This document shows positions 35,601 through 47,841 of a stretch of 64,000 bases of DNA, piece after piece. Under the pieces are notes generated by a model. The model searched no databases. It worked only from the letters and a program-made list of their open reading frames with translations, and was not told the origin of the DNA. Both the position numbers and the translations under genes were made by a program. The stretch's first letter is position 1. Every line of letters starts with the position of its first letter. The stretch is from Parasponia andersonii (lineage: Eukaryota > Streptophyta > Magnoliopsida > Rosales > Cannabaceae), in the NCBI GenBank assembly GCA_002914805.1, contig JXTB01000608.1, positions 142,357-206,356 on the forward strand, in the 5' to 3' direction.

Positions 35601-36443
35601 AAATAAAAGTTGGAGAAATCATACTGGATTACAGAAGAGACTACATACCTAGCATAATTATTGGGCTTAGCGTGGAGAACAATAGGAGAATATGGCTTGT
35701 TTCAGTTTTGGTATCTTCTCGATAAACTGACAAGTGTGAATATAATTAGTGTGCACAATAGGAGAATGTGAACATTCTTTGGAATATATCAGTTTCCAAA
35801 AAAAATTGATATAGATTCCTACTGTTGAATTGGTTCAATTAACTTAGACATAATTAGATAATTATTCTAATTATAGTTAATTGTATATTAATAAATCAAG
35901 AAAAAACTGACAAGATAACAATTGTCTGATTGTTGAATAGATTAGGCAATAGTGAATATTCAAATATTGCAAGAGGTAGTATTGGGTAACTGAATTTTCT
36001 AAAAAAGGAAAATCCTATCATTGGCCAAAATTGACCAGTGGGAAATGAGGCTATGCATACTACAATCATAGTGATTGTCGGAGTGTGGCATTTTTGGTAG
36101 ATGTCTAATAGTGTCTTACTTTCTATTCTTTATAAATAAAGACTCTAGACACCTTTTTCACAAAAAACTTTACTAAAATTCTATTAGTTTTACTAGAAAG
36201 AATGAATTCACAAAGATAAGTGAACAATCTATTTCATGATCTTAAATTTTCTTGTGAATCAAGCATAGTCACTAACTTGATATTTTCCTATATAGCATAT
36301 AACGATCACACTTTTGTGTGACTATGTGTAAGTATAGTTTGGAAGATCTATTGGTAGCTGGCGACAATCTCTTATTCATCTATGGTATACAAGAGATATG
36401 ATTTCTACACATATATCTAATATATTGTTATGAATTATGTATG
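35600..36443 (+). repeat. LTR-like sequence split by the Athila/Tat-like element
   Basis: A TATA box (CTTTATAAATAAAG at 36129-36142) is followed by about 300 bp of leader-like sequence up to the insertion point. After the nested element the same unit seems to continue with TTTTTCGCTGCGTTG at 54947-54961, like the end of some plant copia LTRs. The left limit and true end are unclear. Confidence 0.4.
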
Positions 36444-36686
36444 TGATGTGCTCATATTTTATACGTTATTTGTATATTTTCTAGTTTAGTTTTGTTCTTA
36501 ATTATCACTTATAAAATTTTTTATCTTTTAACTAATGGTATGTTGTTTAATTGAGCATGTAAGGAAGAATTGGCAGAAAAGAGAGTTGAAAGTGATATGT
36601 TTCTAGAACAATTGGAGAAGAAAGACATGAAGAAATAAAGTCTATATGGCCCAATTCACTCTAAGCCCAAGTAACCGAATAGTGAT

Positions 36687-36761
36687 GGGGAAATTGACAT
36701 GGCTAGTTCTAATTTAAGGCAAAATGACTTTTTTAGTTAACTTTTTGAAAATGACTTTTTT
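36687..36761 (+). repeat. Left terminal inverted repeat of MULE
   Basis: About 75 bp. The first 19 bp match the right end with one mismatch, and the inner part shares ACTTTTTTAGTT..TTTTTGAAAATRACTTTTTT. Confidence 0.85.
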
Positions 36762-36849
36762 AGTTGTAAAAAATGACTTTTGTAGTTGCATTTTGGAAAG
36801 AGAAAATATAGTGTTCTAATTTAACCCTTATGACATATATCAATATTTT

Positions 36850-37200
36850 ACTCAAAAATTGTATACTTTTCCCACCTTTTCTCTACTTTCCCTCTCTTTT
36901 CTCACTATTTCCCTCCTAAAATGTACTACCATTCCTGCCAAAATCAGATTTGGCTGTCTCTCTCTTTCTCTTCTCCCCAAACTCAGATTCGGCCATCTCT
37001 CTCTCTCTTTCTCTTTTCTCCCCAACTTAGATCCACCCATCTCTATCTCTTCTACATGCATCTCTCTATCTCTCCAGTTCAACTCGAAGAAGGTTGTCCA
37101 CCCATCTCTCTCTCTCTCATTTAGCTCGAAACTTCTCCTCTCAACTGTGTCTTTGGGTTCAACTAGAAGCTTCTCTAACCATCTCTCTTTCTAGTTCAGG
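36850..37200 (+). promoter_or_regulatory. CT-rich leader region of MULE transposase
   Basis: Pyrimidine-rich blocks (TCTCTCTC, CTTTCTCTT) fill this stretch just inside the left terminus and precede the transposase. They resemble a plant 5' untranslated leader. The long frames over it on both strands are due to base composition. Confidence 0.45.
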
Positions 37201-37752
37201 TCAATTTTTCTCCACAAGTCTATTCTTATTTGGTGTTAAAACTAAGTTGGTATTGATTGTATAAGGTCATAAGTTAGGATGTAGTGATCAACGTCATAAG
37301 GTCATAACAGATTTGCATGAAATTTTTGAAGTGTATTGAAAGTAAAAGTAAGAGTTTGTGTTATGAGTGTATGTTGCTAGTTACAAATGTGTATTCAGCA
37401 TTAATATCTGTGTGACTATTTGTCAGTATGTTATGATAACCTATAATTGTCACAATATGTCATCATACTTTAATAATATTATAATTGGAAGTAGGCTGAA
37501 TTCGTGATAGTACGTTCTGTGATTAAAAGGTGTCACAAATTTGTGACACCTTATTTGACACCTTGTCCATATTTATCTTCCATAGTTAATAACTTTGGGT
37601 ATAGAAGTAGCCAAAATTTTGTGATCGGTTATCACAAATGAGAGACATGGTCACAATTTCTTGAAAGTAATCAAAATTTGAAACTAATTTTGTGACTATT
37701 TGTCACAATTTTGTGACTGATTGTCATAGTTTCTTTTAATTATAAGCTAACG

Positions 37753-40700
37753 TTGTTTTCTTTTTTGGCAGATATAGGGAGTGTTGTTGTTTTTCTCAAT
37801 TACAAGGGTAGTTGGAATAATAATAATATTTATCAAGGAATGGAGACTACCGGTATCTTGATTCCTAATGGTGCAACCTATGTCAGTTTGTTAGAAATTG
37901 TATATGAGGCTCTAGATTTGAGACCTGAAAACCATTCAATAGAGATGAAATATATTGTTGATATTAGACTTTATTCTTTGAAGATTATTAATGACCGTTT
38001 CGTTAAAATTCACATGGAGCTAGAAAGGAACGAAGTTGACAAGACCAAGTTTCTGCTTTGTATAGATATAATTGACAAACCAATGATAATATAAGGGATA
38101 TTTATGCCACATAGTCAAAGTCTACCCCCTCGTCAGTCGATTCAAACCTGAGAGGAGCCACATATTTCTTTTGCTGCCGGGTATGCTAGTGATGAATTAG
38201 AGGAACAATCCCAATTTCAAACATCCCCTGAAGTAGAAGAAGTTAATGAAATAACCAATAGTGCACTGAGCAACAGTTTCCCAAGCAATGATGCACAAAG
38301 CAATGCTACACCAAGTAATGGTGCTAGATCTATGGTTCATGGTTGATCTCAGTGTAGGTGCAAAGTTGGAACATCCTCAATCAATAGAGGTGTTCCTTCT
38401 GAGAATGTAGAAGGTCTTATGAGTTCAACGATGCCATCCCTTCTGAACTGTTAGATGTGGTTTGATCTTTATCACCGATTGTGATAAGAATGCATGCAAT
38501 GTATGTCAATAAAGGGGCACTGCAGAAGCATCTATACAGATTTATAATTAGTAATCATTTCCAATTCATAGTTAGAGCTTCAACCAAAAACATTTTACAT
38601 GTTGTGTGTTTTAACGACAATTACAAGTGGTCTGTATGTGCGACTCAGATCAAATAGACTGCTATGTTCTGAATGAGAAGGTATTCTAGTGAATCTTTAT
38701 TCAAATAAATTTTATATTTATAATGAGTATGACAGAAGGTCACAAATGTTGTGACTAGTCAGTACAAATTATGTGGCTGATGTGTGGTCACTTTTTAAAA
38801 GCAACTTACACCTTATAATTTGATATAGGTACAATGTATACTTGCTCTGTTGATAGTAGGCAAAGAGAACATCGATAAGCAACTAGTTACATAATTGGTG
38901 ACATGGTCAAGTACTATTATTCAAACCCAGCTAGAAATTTTTTCGGGCCTAATGACATTATAGATGAAATGAAGAGGGAGCATGGCATTAATATGGGTTA
39001 AAAAAAAGCATAGAGGGCAAAGGAAAAGGCATTGTTGATTTTATTGGGGTCACATATAGAGTCTTATGCTTTATTGCCTTCTTTTGCCTACATTTTAGAA
39101 ACCAACAACCCTAGCTCGATTATTGCTTTTGAGATAGAGGAGATAGAAGATGAAGAAGAACGAATGGTAGAACACACTTCAAGTACTTTTTCATGTCCAT
39201 GTTGGCTTTAATTCAAGGATGGTCACACTGTAGACCTGTGATAATAGTTGATGGACCTTTCTTGAAGTCTTATTATCGTGGGACATTATTCACTGCATAT
39301 ACAATAGATACAAATGAGCAAGTATTCTCTTTGGTATTTGGAATTGGTGACTCTAAGAATAATGCTGTATAGGTGTGGTTCTTGACGAAGTTGAAGGAAG
39401 CAATTGGTGACTGAGATGATCTCGCAATAACATCTGATAGAGCTGATAGCATGGCATATGCAATTGGTGAAGTATATCCTAATGCTTATCATGGCTTTTG
39501 CATGCATCACCTGTTGAATAATGTTACAAACAAATTTAGAAATGTATCAGATGCTATAAAGTGGAAGTTTATGGAGGCTACCGAGGCATATACTATTAGA
39601 CAGTGGGAGAATGACATGAATTTTCTTAACCTTGAAAATCGTGGCATCTGTGAGTATCTTGCATCCAGTGAGGTGGGAAACAAAAAGTAGTGCGTTGCCA
39701 TTTTAATGCAAGGAGGTACTGTATCATCACATCCAACAATACTGAACCATTCAATGCGGTGGATATCAAACCTCGAAAATTTCCAATTAGGAAGTTACTT
39801 GAGCTTTTAAGAGGAAAGATGCAACAATGGTTCTATAATAAGCAACTTGTTGCTGCTGGAATATTCACAATACTAGATACAAATTAAGAAAATTGTTTAT
39901 TAGAGATTTATGCTGCCTCAATTGGAATGATTATAAGTACACTCGGTGACTTATGATCTTCATTTTGTTTTTATTATTTTCTGTGACTTTTCATCATAAT
40001 TTTTGTGACTAGCAATATATATTATATTTATGTCACATTATTCATCAGTTTGTAACAGTATGTTGTTTTTATTATTTTCTGTGACTTCTCGTCATAAAGT
40101 TTATGACTGACAATATACATTATATTTATGCCACATTATCAATCATTTTTGACAGTGTGTTGTTTTTGTTATTTTCTTTAACTTCTCTTTATAAATTTTG
40201 TGACTGGCAATATACATTATTTTTATGCCATTTTCTGTGGCTTCTCTTCATAAATTTTGTGACTGACAATATACATTATTTTTATGCCACATTATTATTC
40301 AATTTGTGACAGTGTGTTGTTTTCGTTATTTTATGTGACTTCTCTTCATTAATTTTGTGATTAGCAATATACATCATTTTTATGCCACATTATCATTCAA
40401 TTTGTGATAATGTCTTGTTTTTATTATTTTCTGTACTTTCGCATCACAATTTTTTTGACTGGCAATATACATAATATGTATGACACACTATCATTCAATG
40501 ACTTCTTGTCATAAATTTTGTGACTAGCAATATACATATAATATGTACACCTTATTGTCATTTAATTTCTTATAGTGTGTTGTACGATTACTGCTAGTTT
40601 GCATGACTTGTACCATTGTTCGCATTTTAGGTGAATCCATCAAGTGCTTTTGAGTTCGAGGTGGTGGATAGAGAATGTAGGTCATATGTTATTGATCTTG

Positions 40701-41040
40701 AGAAACTGTAGAGAATTTCAGGTCGACCAATTTATATTTGCACATGCAGTGATAGCTTGTGCACTTTGAGCCTTTTCCATTTATAATTATATATCTTTCT
40801 ACTACAAAAAGGAGAAGTTACTATCCACTTATGCTAGAGTTGTCCACCCTATTGGTGACCCTTCTAGTTAGACAATCCCGGAAGAGATAAAAAATCATAC
40901 AGTGAAACCACCACTATTGCCAGCTAGATTAGCTGGTCGGCCAAAGAAGAAAAGGATGCTCTTAAATGGTGAAGAGGCTCCTAGGCAAAAAAGCTCTCAA
41001 TATGGCCATGGTGGGCATAATATGTAGACTTGCAAGAATC
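37753..41040 (+). pseudogene. MULE transposase (MURA-like), multi-exon, with stops
   Basis: An N-terminal domain (37770-38094) is followed by a MuDR-type DNA-binding block (38495-38690: LQKHLYRFIISNHFQF, then WSVCATQIK). The catalytic domain lies at about 39180-39890: IIVDGPFLKSYYRGTLFTAY holds the first Asp, LAITSDRADSM the second, CMHHLLNNV follows, and NNTEPFNAVD has the Glu of the DDE triad. A C-terminal part (40630-41035) has PIGDPSS, GRPKKKR and a knuckle remnant QYGHGGHNM before TCKNL. TAG at 39370-39372 and TGA at 39412-39414 replace Trp codons, so this copy is inactive. A 98-bp tandem array separates the catalytic and C-terminal parts. Confidence 0.88.
39982..40585 (+). repeat. About 98-bp tandem array in MULE transposase intron
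   Basis: Seven units, starting near 39982, 40080, 40178, 40236, 40333, 40432 and 40499, share TGTGACTTCTCTTCATAA, TTTTGTGACTGGCAATATAC and TTTATGCCACATTAT. Units three and six are shortened. The array lies between the DDE-carrying exon and the C-terminal exon and contains the GTGAC motif that fills the element's other non-coding parts. Confidence 0.85.
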
Positions 41041-41847
41041 TGATCCTCCTACGTACATGTAATTACGGAGAAAGAACCTGTTCTAGAATGAACATATGAC
41101 TAGTATTATCTTCAAATATGTGATTAGTGTATGTGGCCTAGTATTAGACTGTTTGTGATTTAGGGTCACACATTTTGAGATAGTTATAGGTGAATACCTA
41201 TAGTCAGTGGACCTTTCACTAATTAACACTCAATGGATGTTTAGTAGCATTATTCATGCTGATATGGTTAGTCACACAATTAATTGTTTGTTTCCAAAAG
41301 GATATTGACCAACTGACAATTTAAAAAATCGTGTAATACCTTCCAAACATTTTTTATTACATATTGTGACTTAGAGTCAAAAGATATGTAATTGGAAGTC
41401 ACAGAATGCTTGCAATTAACACTACTTTAATACTTGAATAGTGGCAAATGATAAAAAATATGTACCTAATTTATCTTGAATTTTTTAAGTGATATAATTA
41501 GTCATTGGATTCTTGTTTCCCTACATATTATACAACAATGTGTCTAAAGTCATAAAATGTATAGAATTAACACTATACACCAGTTTCAAACATTTTTTTA
41601 TAACATATTATGACTTGGAGTCAAAATGTATGTGACTGAAAGTCACAAAATACTTGTAATTAATTCTACCTCATTTCTTGAAAAATGACAGATGATAAAG
41701 AAGCTGCACATAATTCATGTTTTAAACTTTACATTCTACTGGGACTTAGGGTCATAAAAATTGTGACTAGCAATAATAAAATGATATAAATCCTACACAG
41801 TCATCGTGCTCTAGTGAATAATAACTTGATCTCTGAAATTGCATACC

Positions 41848-44800
41848 CATGCATGAGATATTTGACATATTTTATCACAAATCCTCTGCATTCCCGACTA
41901 TCATTGCACAAAACAAAATTGAAAACTAATGTCAAAATAAGTATGACAATACATAAACAAAACAAAAACAGAAAAGAAGTTACATACATGTTGTCTTGTT
42001 GTGGGTTGTTGGGACAATGCTCAATTTTGAATAGGGCAGAGCCAAGAAAATCTAGTAGAATCTACAAAAGAGTAGCCATTGGTTCTATCTTCTCCCTGAT
42101 AATAGTGTCATCATCTTTATCACTCTTCAAGAAATTATATACTGTGATGGTCTTTGTTGATAAATCCAAGACTAAGAGAATCCAATGCTTAAGTGTCTAA
42201 ACATTCAAAAGAATGTACACCTAATCTACTTCTATCCATGAAAAACTATAGTCTAAGTGACTACCAAGAACGTACTTTCAAAAAGATGATTGTTAATCCC
42301 ACTCAAATTTTCCCCCAAAATTCATGAATTCTTTCCAAGCAGTTTCAGTATAATTTGCAAAATACGCTTCTATTATGGTGGAAGACTGTATGAACCGGTT
42401 CATGTTGTACTTACACTTCTTTCACAAGTAGTAAAAGCAAGTACATATATGCACAAAAAGCACATGTCATTAATTCAACTAATAATATGACAAGCAATCA
42501 CATAATATGTGACAAACAATCACATAATTTGTCATTTAAATGCAATAATTGATTATTTGCATCATCCCACAACCATTGTTTTGGTTTGTGAAGAACATAT
42601 AACCAGCTCTTCTAGTTAGTACAGGTGGTACCCAAACTCAATGTCTTCGTGAGATGCTCGTTATAATGTTCATACTTTACATGTACTTCCTTATATTGAA
42701 GTCAAATTGTGATTATTTCAGTTCATTTCAAAAGATAATTTGCATTAATGTGAAAATTTACGTCCCTTGGTGGCCTTTTACAAGGCCTATTTTCATCCAG
42801 CTATCAAAAGCCTTGAATAGGTGTTGATTAGATTCTTCATCAGGCTCAAAAGAAAAAAGGCATTTTCTCTAGAATCCCCATTAAATCCTCAATTTTTTTT
42901 ACTTCCTAACCTTGTGCAAATGTTCTTTAGTGCTTTTTACCACTTTCTTAGATGGAGAAAATTTGACTCTAGCCCTTATTCGCCTTGCAATGCGTCGAAC
43001 CTGCTTTACTTGTACAACTATTTTTGCTTTCTTTTGTTTAATGTCATAGTAAAAATAAGAACATAAATTAAAATTGGTAATACAAGTTGTTACTCTAGGT
43101 CATAAGATTGTGATTACAAGTAATAAATTATTAAATAACCCTCTTCACTTTCTCCCTAACATGTTCCTCCGTGTTAGTGCTTGCATCCTGCTCATCTTGT
43201 CCCTTCACAAATCAAGAAATATCCATCAAAGATCTTATAAAGTTAAACTAATTGAGGCATCCTAACCTTGAGTCAGAAAATTGTGAATTACAGCTATGAA
43301 TTACTAAATTATCAATTTACCTTCGCAGGTGGATTGTCATTTTCTTTGTCTCCAACATGTTTTGGAGAATTGCTTGCATCCTCATCTATACCCTTCATCA
43401 ATAAAGTAGATACTGTCAAGATCTCATAAAGTCAAAGTAAATAAGCCATCATTTCACATCTATGATTGTAAGTCACAGAATTATTCTATGACTTACAATC
43501 ACACAATTATGACTTACAATTAGAACTATTTAATTTACATTCGATAGTGGTTTTTCAAATTCCTTTTTCCCACCATATTGATTTGAGTTCATGGTTGCAT
43601 CCTCCTCATAACCCTTCATAAATCAACCAAAGAGTGTCAAAGTATGACTGGAAGTGTAAGTTACAGTAACAAATTATCAATTTACCTTAGCAAGTGGATT
43701 GTCATCATCTTTTTCTCCAACATGTTGTTTTAGAGAATTGCTTGCATCCTCCTCTACCCCATTCATCAATAAAATAGATACTATCAAGATCTAATAAAGT
43801 CCAAGTAATTAAGGCATCTTTTCACAATTATGACTGTAAGTCACAAACTTACAGTTACAAAATTGTGACTTACTATCACAAATGTTTAATTTACCTTCAA
43901 TAGTGGTCTCTCATATTCTTTCTTTCCACCATATTGTGAGGTGCAGATGCTTGTATCCTCTTCATCCAGTCCCTTTAGATATCAAGTCAATAGTGACAAA
44001 AATATAGGACATTGAGTTAGAATTATGAACTGAGTCATAGAATTGTGACTTGCAACCACAAAATATCAAGTTAAGTTACCTTCAAAACCATGGGAGTTGC
44101 AATATATATTGCATTCTCGTCCTCCTACAACATAGAAATTGGTGTGGCATTCTCTTGAACCTGGTTTATATCTTGGTCAACGTTGTAGCCTACTCCCTGC
44201 TCACTTTGTCCCTTTAAAAGTCAAAGAAACAGTGTCAGGATCACAAAATATGATAAAACAGACAACATTATACTTTCTCAATTACTAGTCACAAGATTTG
44301 TGACTCGAAGTCACATAAACACCCACCATCAAATACGAAGTTGTAATTTCAACAGCTATGTTCACATCAGTTGCACCACCAAACATTTTTTCCACATCAG
44401 CTGTAGAAAACAAGGGACTTGTATCAAATACTACCTCTTCTTCCATCTCTACAATATCTTCTGCTATGAATTCCCTTTGTTGTTCGTATTCGATATTTTT
44501 GCCCATCTCTTCCTCATCAACACCATTTTTCTTTTTCTCTCCTTCTTTCTCAACCTCTTCATCCTCTCCTTGCTTCTTATCAACAGACACCCTATCATTC
44601 TCACCTTCTTTGCCAATCTCTTCATCCACATCATCATCCCCAAAAGTTGCTATTTGTTCTATATAGTCAACATTAGTACTTTTAAAGTTTCCTTCACCAT
44701 TCTTTTTGTCTATTTCTTTCTTCCCCTCCCCTATTTCTATATCATCCCTAGTTGTTATCTCTTGCACACTAACTAGTTTCTGCAACATACTTTCACAGTT

Positions 44801-47328
44801 TTTTAAAATAGTTTTAACTTCTTTTTACTCGTGTCAAAAATCTTGAATCTTATCTTTAACCCTGACAAGCTCATCCTCAACTTTACGAAGCCTTGACTCT
44901 AAGTCCAAGTCCGAAGATGTTGATGCACTTTTATCTTTACCATTAAACCTTTGAGCCTATCCAATCCGCAACAATATAAGCATATTACCATCCATGGGTT
45001 GTTCTTCATCATGGTCATCAAATCCAGTCTTCTCTTTCAAACCATCTTTTGAAAAAAGTTCCCCTTCAGCAAAAGTCTGTCCTCCTTGTTGTTTTCCATT
45101 GCAAAAATAACTTTAATATACGGATACTCCATTTCTTCATCTATAGGGGTCTTTGGCACGACCTCCAATTAAAAAATAATCAAAGTGAGTCAAATTAATT
45201 TACTCAGTTCATGATCCAAACTATATTAAAAATATGACATCTACTCAAACACAATATGACAAAAAATTACTAAATCACTAAAGTTGTGATAGATAATCAC
45301 TTATCTAAAGTTGTGACTGTCATAAAAAATTCAAGAAATGAAACGACTTACCATAAAATCAGCTGTACATAATATAAACATCTTATTCACTCACATTGGG
45401 ATTAGAAAAGACACTTTCCTGTAACATTTCAACAATTGGTGCAATGTTAGCATCCAACATAAAATTCTTGGGATTGACTGTAACTTCTTCTCTTATTTGG
45501 CATAATATTATTCAAGCAAAGGTATAGTCTCGTAGGACCAGATCTATAATGCCATTGGAAATCCAAAAAAATTATAATGTCTCTCTACCTTCCACTTTTT
45601 CACTTCATTTTTTGCTCGGAGTACAATCTGTTCGCTCGTCTCATCCTATGAAAGTTTTCCCCATGGATATTTGTTGAATGATTCTAAATCATCAACAAGG
45701 TTGACAAAGAACATAGGCAATGATACCACAGGACTATTAGTAAGAAGGGCATTAGACAGCAAATAATGTAAAGCAACTTTCACCCTATGGTCATCATTTT
45801 GCGCAGGCACTAGATGAAATACATTCTTTATGCTCTGCCTTTTCAATATATCCTTATCCTTGAAGTAAGTATACCTATGTTTGCTCACTTTGGTTTTCCA
45901 AAACTTTTCGTTGGTGTCTCGATCACACCTCAAATCAATAATAAGCACCATGTCTTGAATAGAAAAGCTCTCCAAGGTACCATAAACTTGAAAGAATCCT
46001 TAGTTGTTACCCTTATATCCTAGAACTTCTGCCAGCTATATTATCAACTGATTAACTATTTATGCAGAAGAAGTAACCTATTTCACCTTTAGGAAATGCC
46101 CAAAACAAGTTTCAGAGAAGATCTTCATTTGTGTTTCAGTCAACTTTGCTTTGATGTGTGCTATACAACTATCAATGCGACCAAAATAATTGATCTTTTT
46201 TTGTTTGACTTCACTCTCTTCAGACTCAAATATTAATTTCCAGCCCTGCAATAGATATAGAAATTACATTTAATCTTATACAACCTTTACAAAAGTAAAA
46301 ATAGGCACAATGTTCGTGACTCAGAGTCACAAATATTGTGCCTATCTTACAATAAATAATTATGTATTCACATAGGCTAATAATGTAATAGTTCTCAAAT
46401 AATGCATAACAATGCTAATAATTCACATAGAATTCACATGAAATAACATGATTTATAGTCACAGAATACATGACGATATGACATATCTACAACTTATAGT
46501 CACAACTTTTGTGATATTCACACATTTGTGACTAGATGCCATATATACTCATGTAAAATAGGAACTTACAAAAACAAATTATTGCCTAACAATGCAGTCT
46601 TCCCATCTTTCAGAACCATGTAAGGTTTTAAAGTCAAATACAAATAATTAAAATTTGTGGTTCATAATAATAGCTAAAAAAGCTTCCAATTCACACAATC
46701 TAATATTCATATAAAAAACCATACCATAAAAATTAGTATTCAAATATGTGTAATTGTTGGTCACACAATTGTGATAACTATATTAGTGCAAAAGTTAAAA
46801 TAAACGATCTAATCTATGACTATAAGTCATAAAATTTGTGCCATTACAACATTTTTTCCTACAACGCACATAAGTTGGCTTCCAACATGAAATTGCAAAA
46901 ATAAGACATGATAAGTAATCTCTCAACTACATACAAACTTTCTTTGCAAAAAATAAACAATGTGCCTACTATATTCAGAAATAACAAATTTGGAACTTAG
47001 GGTTTTTACTATCACAAATGCAAACTCCAACCAAATACATAAATTTCCCTTACCCAAAAATCATCAAACATAGAAAAGATAACATTCTTACCTTTTCTTC
47101 TTCAGCCTTTTGCTTCTTTGCCTCTTTCTTTTTCATATTCATATTTTCCTTCGGCCTCTTCGTCATCATTTAGGTTGCGGGTGTAGATACGCGGAGAAGT
47201 GAGAATTCTGTGCCCACTCCCTCCATTTTTATTTTCTTTAACTTCAACGACGTCCTCGGTGATGCCAACTAGGGAGGAAGAGATTCGAAGTCAAAATCTT
47301 CATTTGCTTCTCTTTTTTCGAAGTCCAT
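41848..47328 (-). pseudogene. MULE-borne DUF1985 / Ulp1 (C48) protease-like gene
   Basis: Ulp1/SENP proteases process SUMO or remove it from proteins. On the minus strand the gene runs from an ATG at 47328 to the protease C-terminus near 41848. Recognisable parts: an N-terminal acidic/Lys exon (47100-47328), DUF1985 (45646-46245) ending LVDDLESFNKYPWGKLS, a coiled-coil exon (about 44840-44960; LRKVEDELVRVKDKIQDF), an acidic exon (44285-44788) and small duplicated exons (43140-44230). The protease shows HWILLVLDLSTKTITVYN near 42135-42187 (catalytic His; Asn where Asp is usual) and SRECRGFVIKYV with its Cys codon at 41888-41890. A likely intron (41908-41985) separates these. Several in-frame stops and the Asp-to-Asn change point to a dead copy. 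Exon borders are approximate. Confidence 0.8.
43140..44230 (-). repeat. Tandemly duplicated exon-intron modules
   Basis: Short exons of about 75 bp encode acidic peptides such as KGIDEDASNSPKHVGDKEND and KGYEEDATMNSNQYGG. Each sits in a module of 150-220 bp with intron sequence. Two kinds (A and B) alternate: A at 43319-43536 and 43684-43892, B at 43537-43683 and 43893-44080, so an AB pair is itself duplicated. Each keeps a GTAAAT donor and an AG acceptor on the minus strand and the same phase. Diverged units flank the block (43140-43318 and 44081-44230). Confidence 0.75.
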
Positions 47329-47626
47329 CGCATTCTAGCCATTATCAGCACAAGGTAAAATAGAGACAGAGGCAAGGTAGTGGAGTAGAGCTTTAAAAAG
47401 TGAAGGAGAAATGGGTTTTTAAATGGGGATTATGGGTCCAAAAATAGGGGCAAGTTGAAGGGTCTTCATGGTTCCTCTTCTGCAAAAAATGTGTTCAAGT
47501 TTTCGAAATTTTAAAAAATAAAACTAAAACTAAAAATGAAGGAAAACGAATGACTGAAGCTTTGACAGGGTTTTGACTGATTAAAAAGTATTTTTCGACT
47601 TTCTTCTCCGTGGGAAGTAGAAAAAA

Positions 47627-47701
47627 AAAAAAGTTATTTTCAAAAACTGAACTAAAAAAGTTACTTTGGCCCAGCTTAGGAGTAGCCAGGTCAATTTCCC
47701 C
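47627..47701 (-). repeat. Right terminal inverted repeat of MULE
   Basis: Inverted counterpart of the left end, ending AGCCAGGTCAATTTCCCC at 47701 and followed by the target duplication AATAGTGAT. Confidence 0.85.
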
Positions 47702-47841
47702 AATAGTGATGCAGTTGAATCAATTAAGCTACTGAAGCAAAGTTATATATATAGAGCTAGCACATCAAAATAATAATTAAAAATATATGATAAAATGAAA
47801 AAAAAAAAAAAGAAGCTATAAATGTGAAGAAAAAGGGAAAA

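Larger units (their letters stand above)
36687..47701. mobile_element. Mutator-like element (MULE) with transposase and Ulp1-type gene, 11.0 kb
   Basis: Termini GGGGAAATTGACATGGCTA and, inverted, GGGGAAATTGACCTGGCTA form an imperfect inverted repeat traceable for about 75 bp. AATAGTGAT flanks it on both sides (36678-36686 and 47702-47710), a perfect 9-bp target duplication, the Mutator signature. Inside are a MURA-type transposase on the plus strand and a convergent gene with DUF1985 and C48 protease regions on the minus strand. This combination is known as Kaonashi-type or Ulp1-carrying MULEs. It sits within an LTR that aligns cleanly on either side to the other LTR of the same element, which proves the boundaries. 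Confidence 0.92.

Noticed and set aside
34425..36215. Solo LTR bounded by AAGAT at 34420-34424 and near 36216
   Set aside because: The right-hand AAGAT follows a CA, but the sequence after it does not resume the interrupted gag, so the match is probably chance.
36852..37194. Frames on both strands near the left end of the MULE
   Set aside because: Created by CT-rich leader sequence; no conserved motif.
43140..44230. CRISPR-like array
   Set aside because: Units are diverged exon-intron modules in a plant transposon gene, not short identical repeats with unique spacers.
44300..44776. 158-codon plus-strand frame
   Set aside because: Antisense shadow of the acidic exon on the minus strand; Phe/Ile-rich by complement of Glu/Lys/Asp codons.
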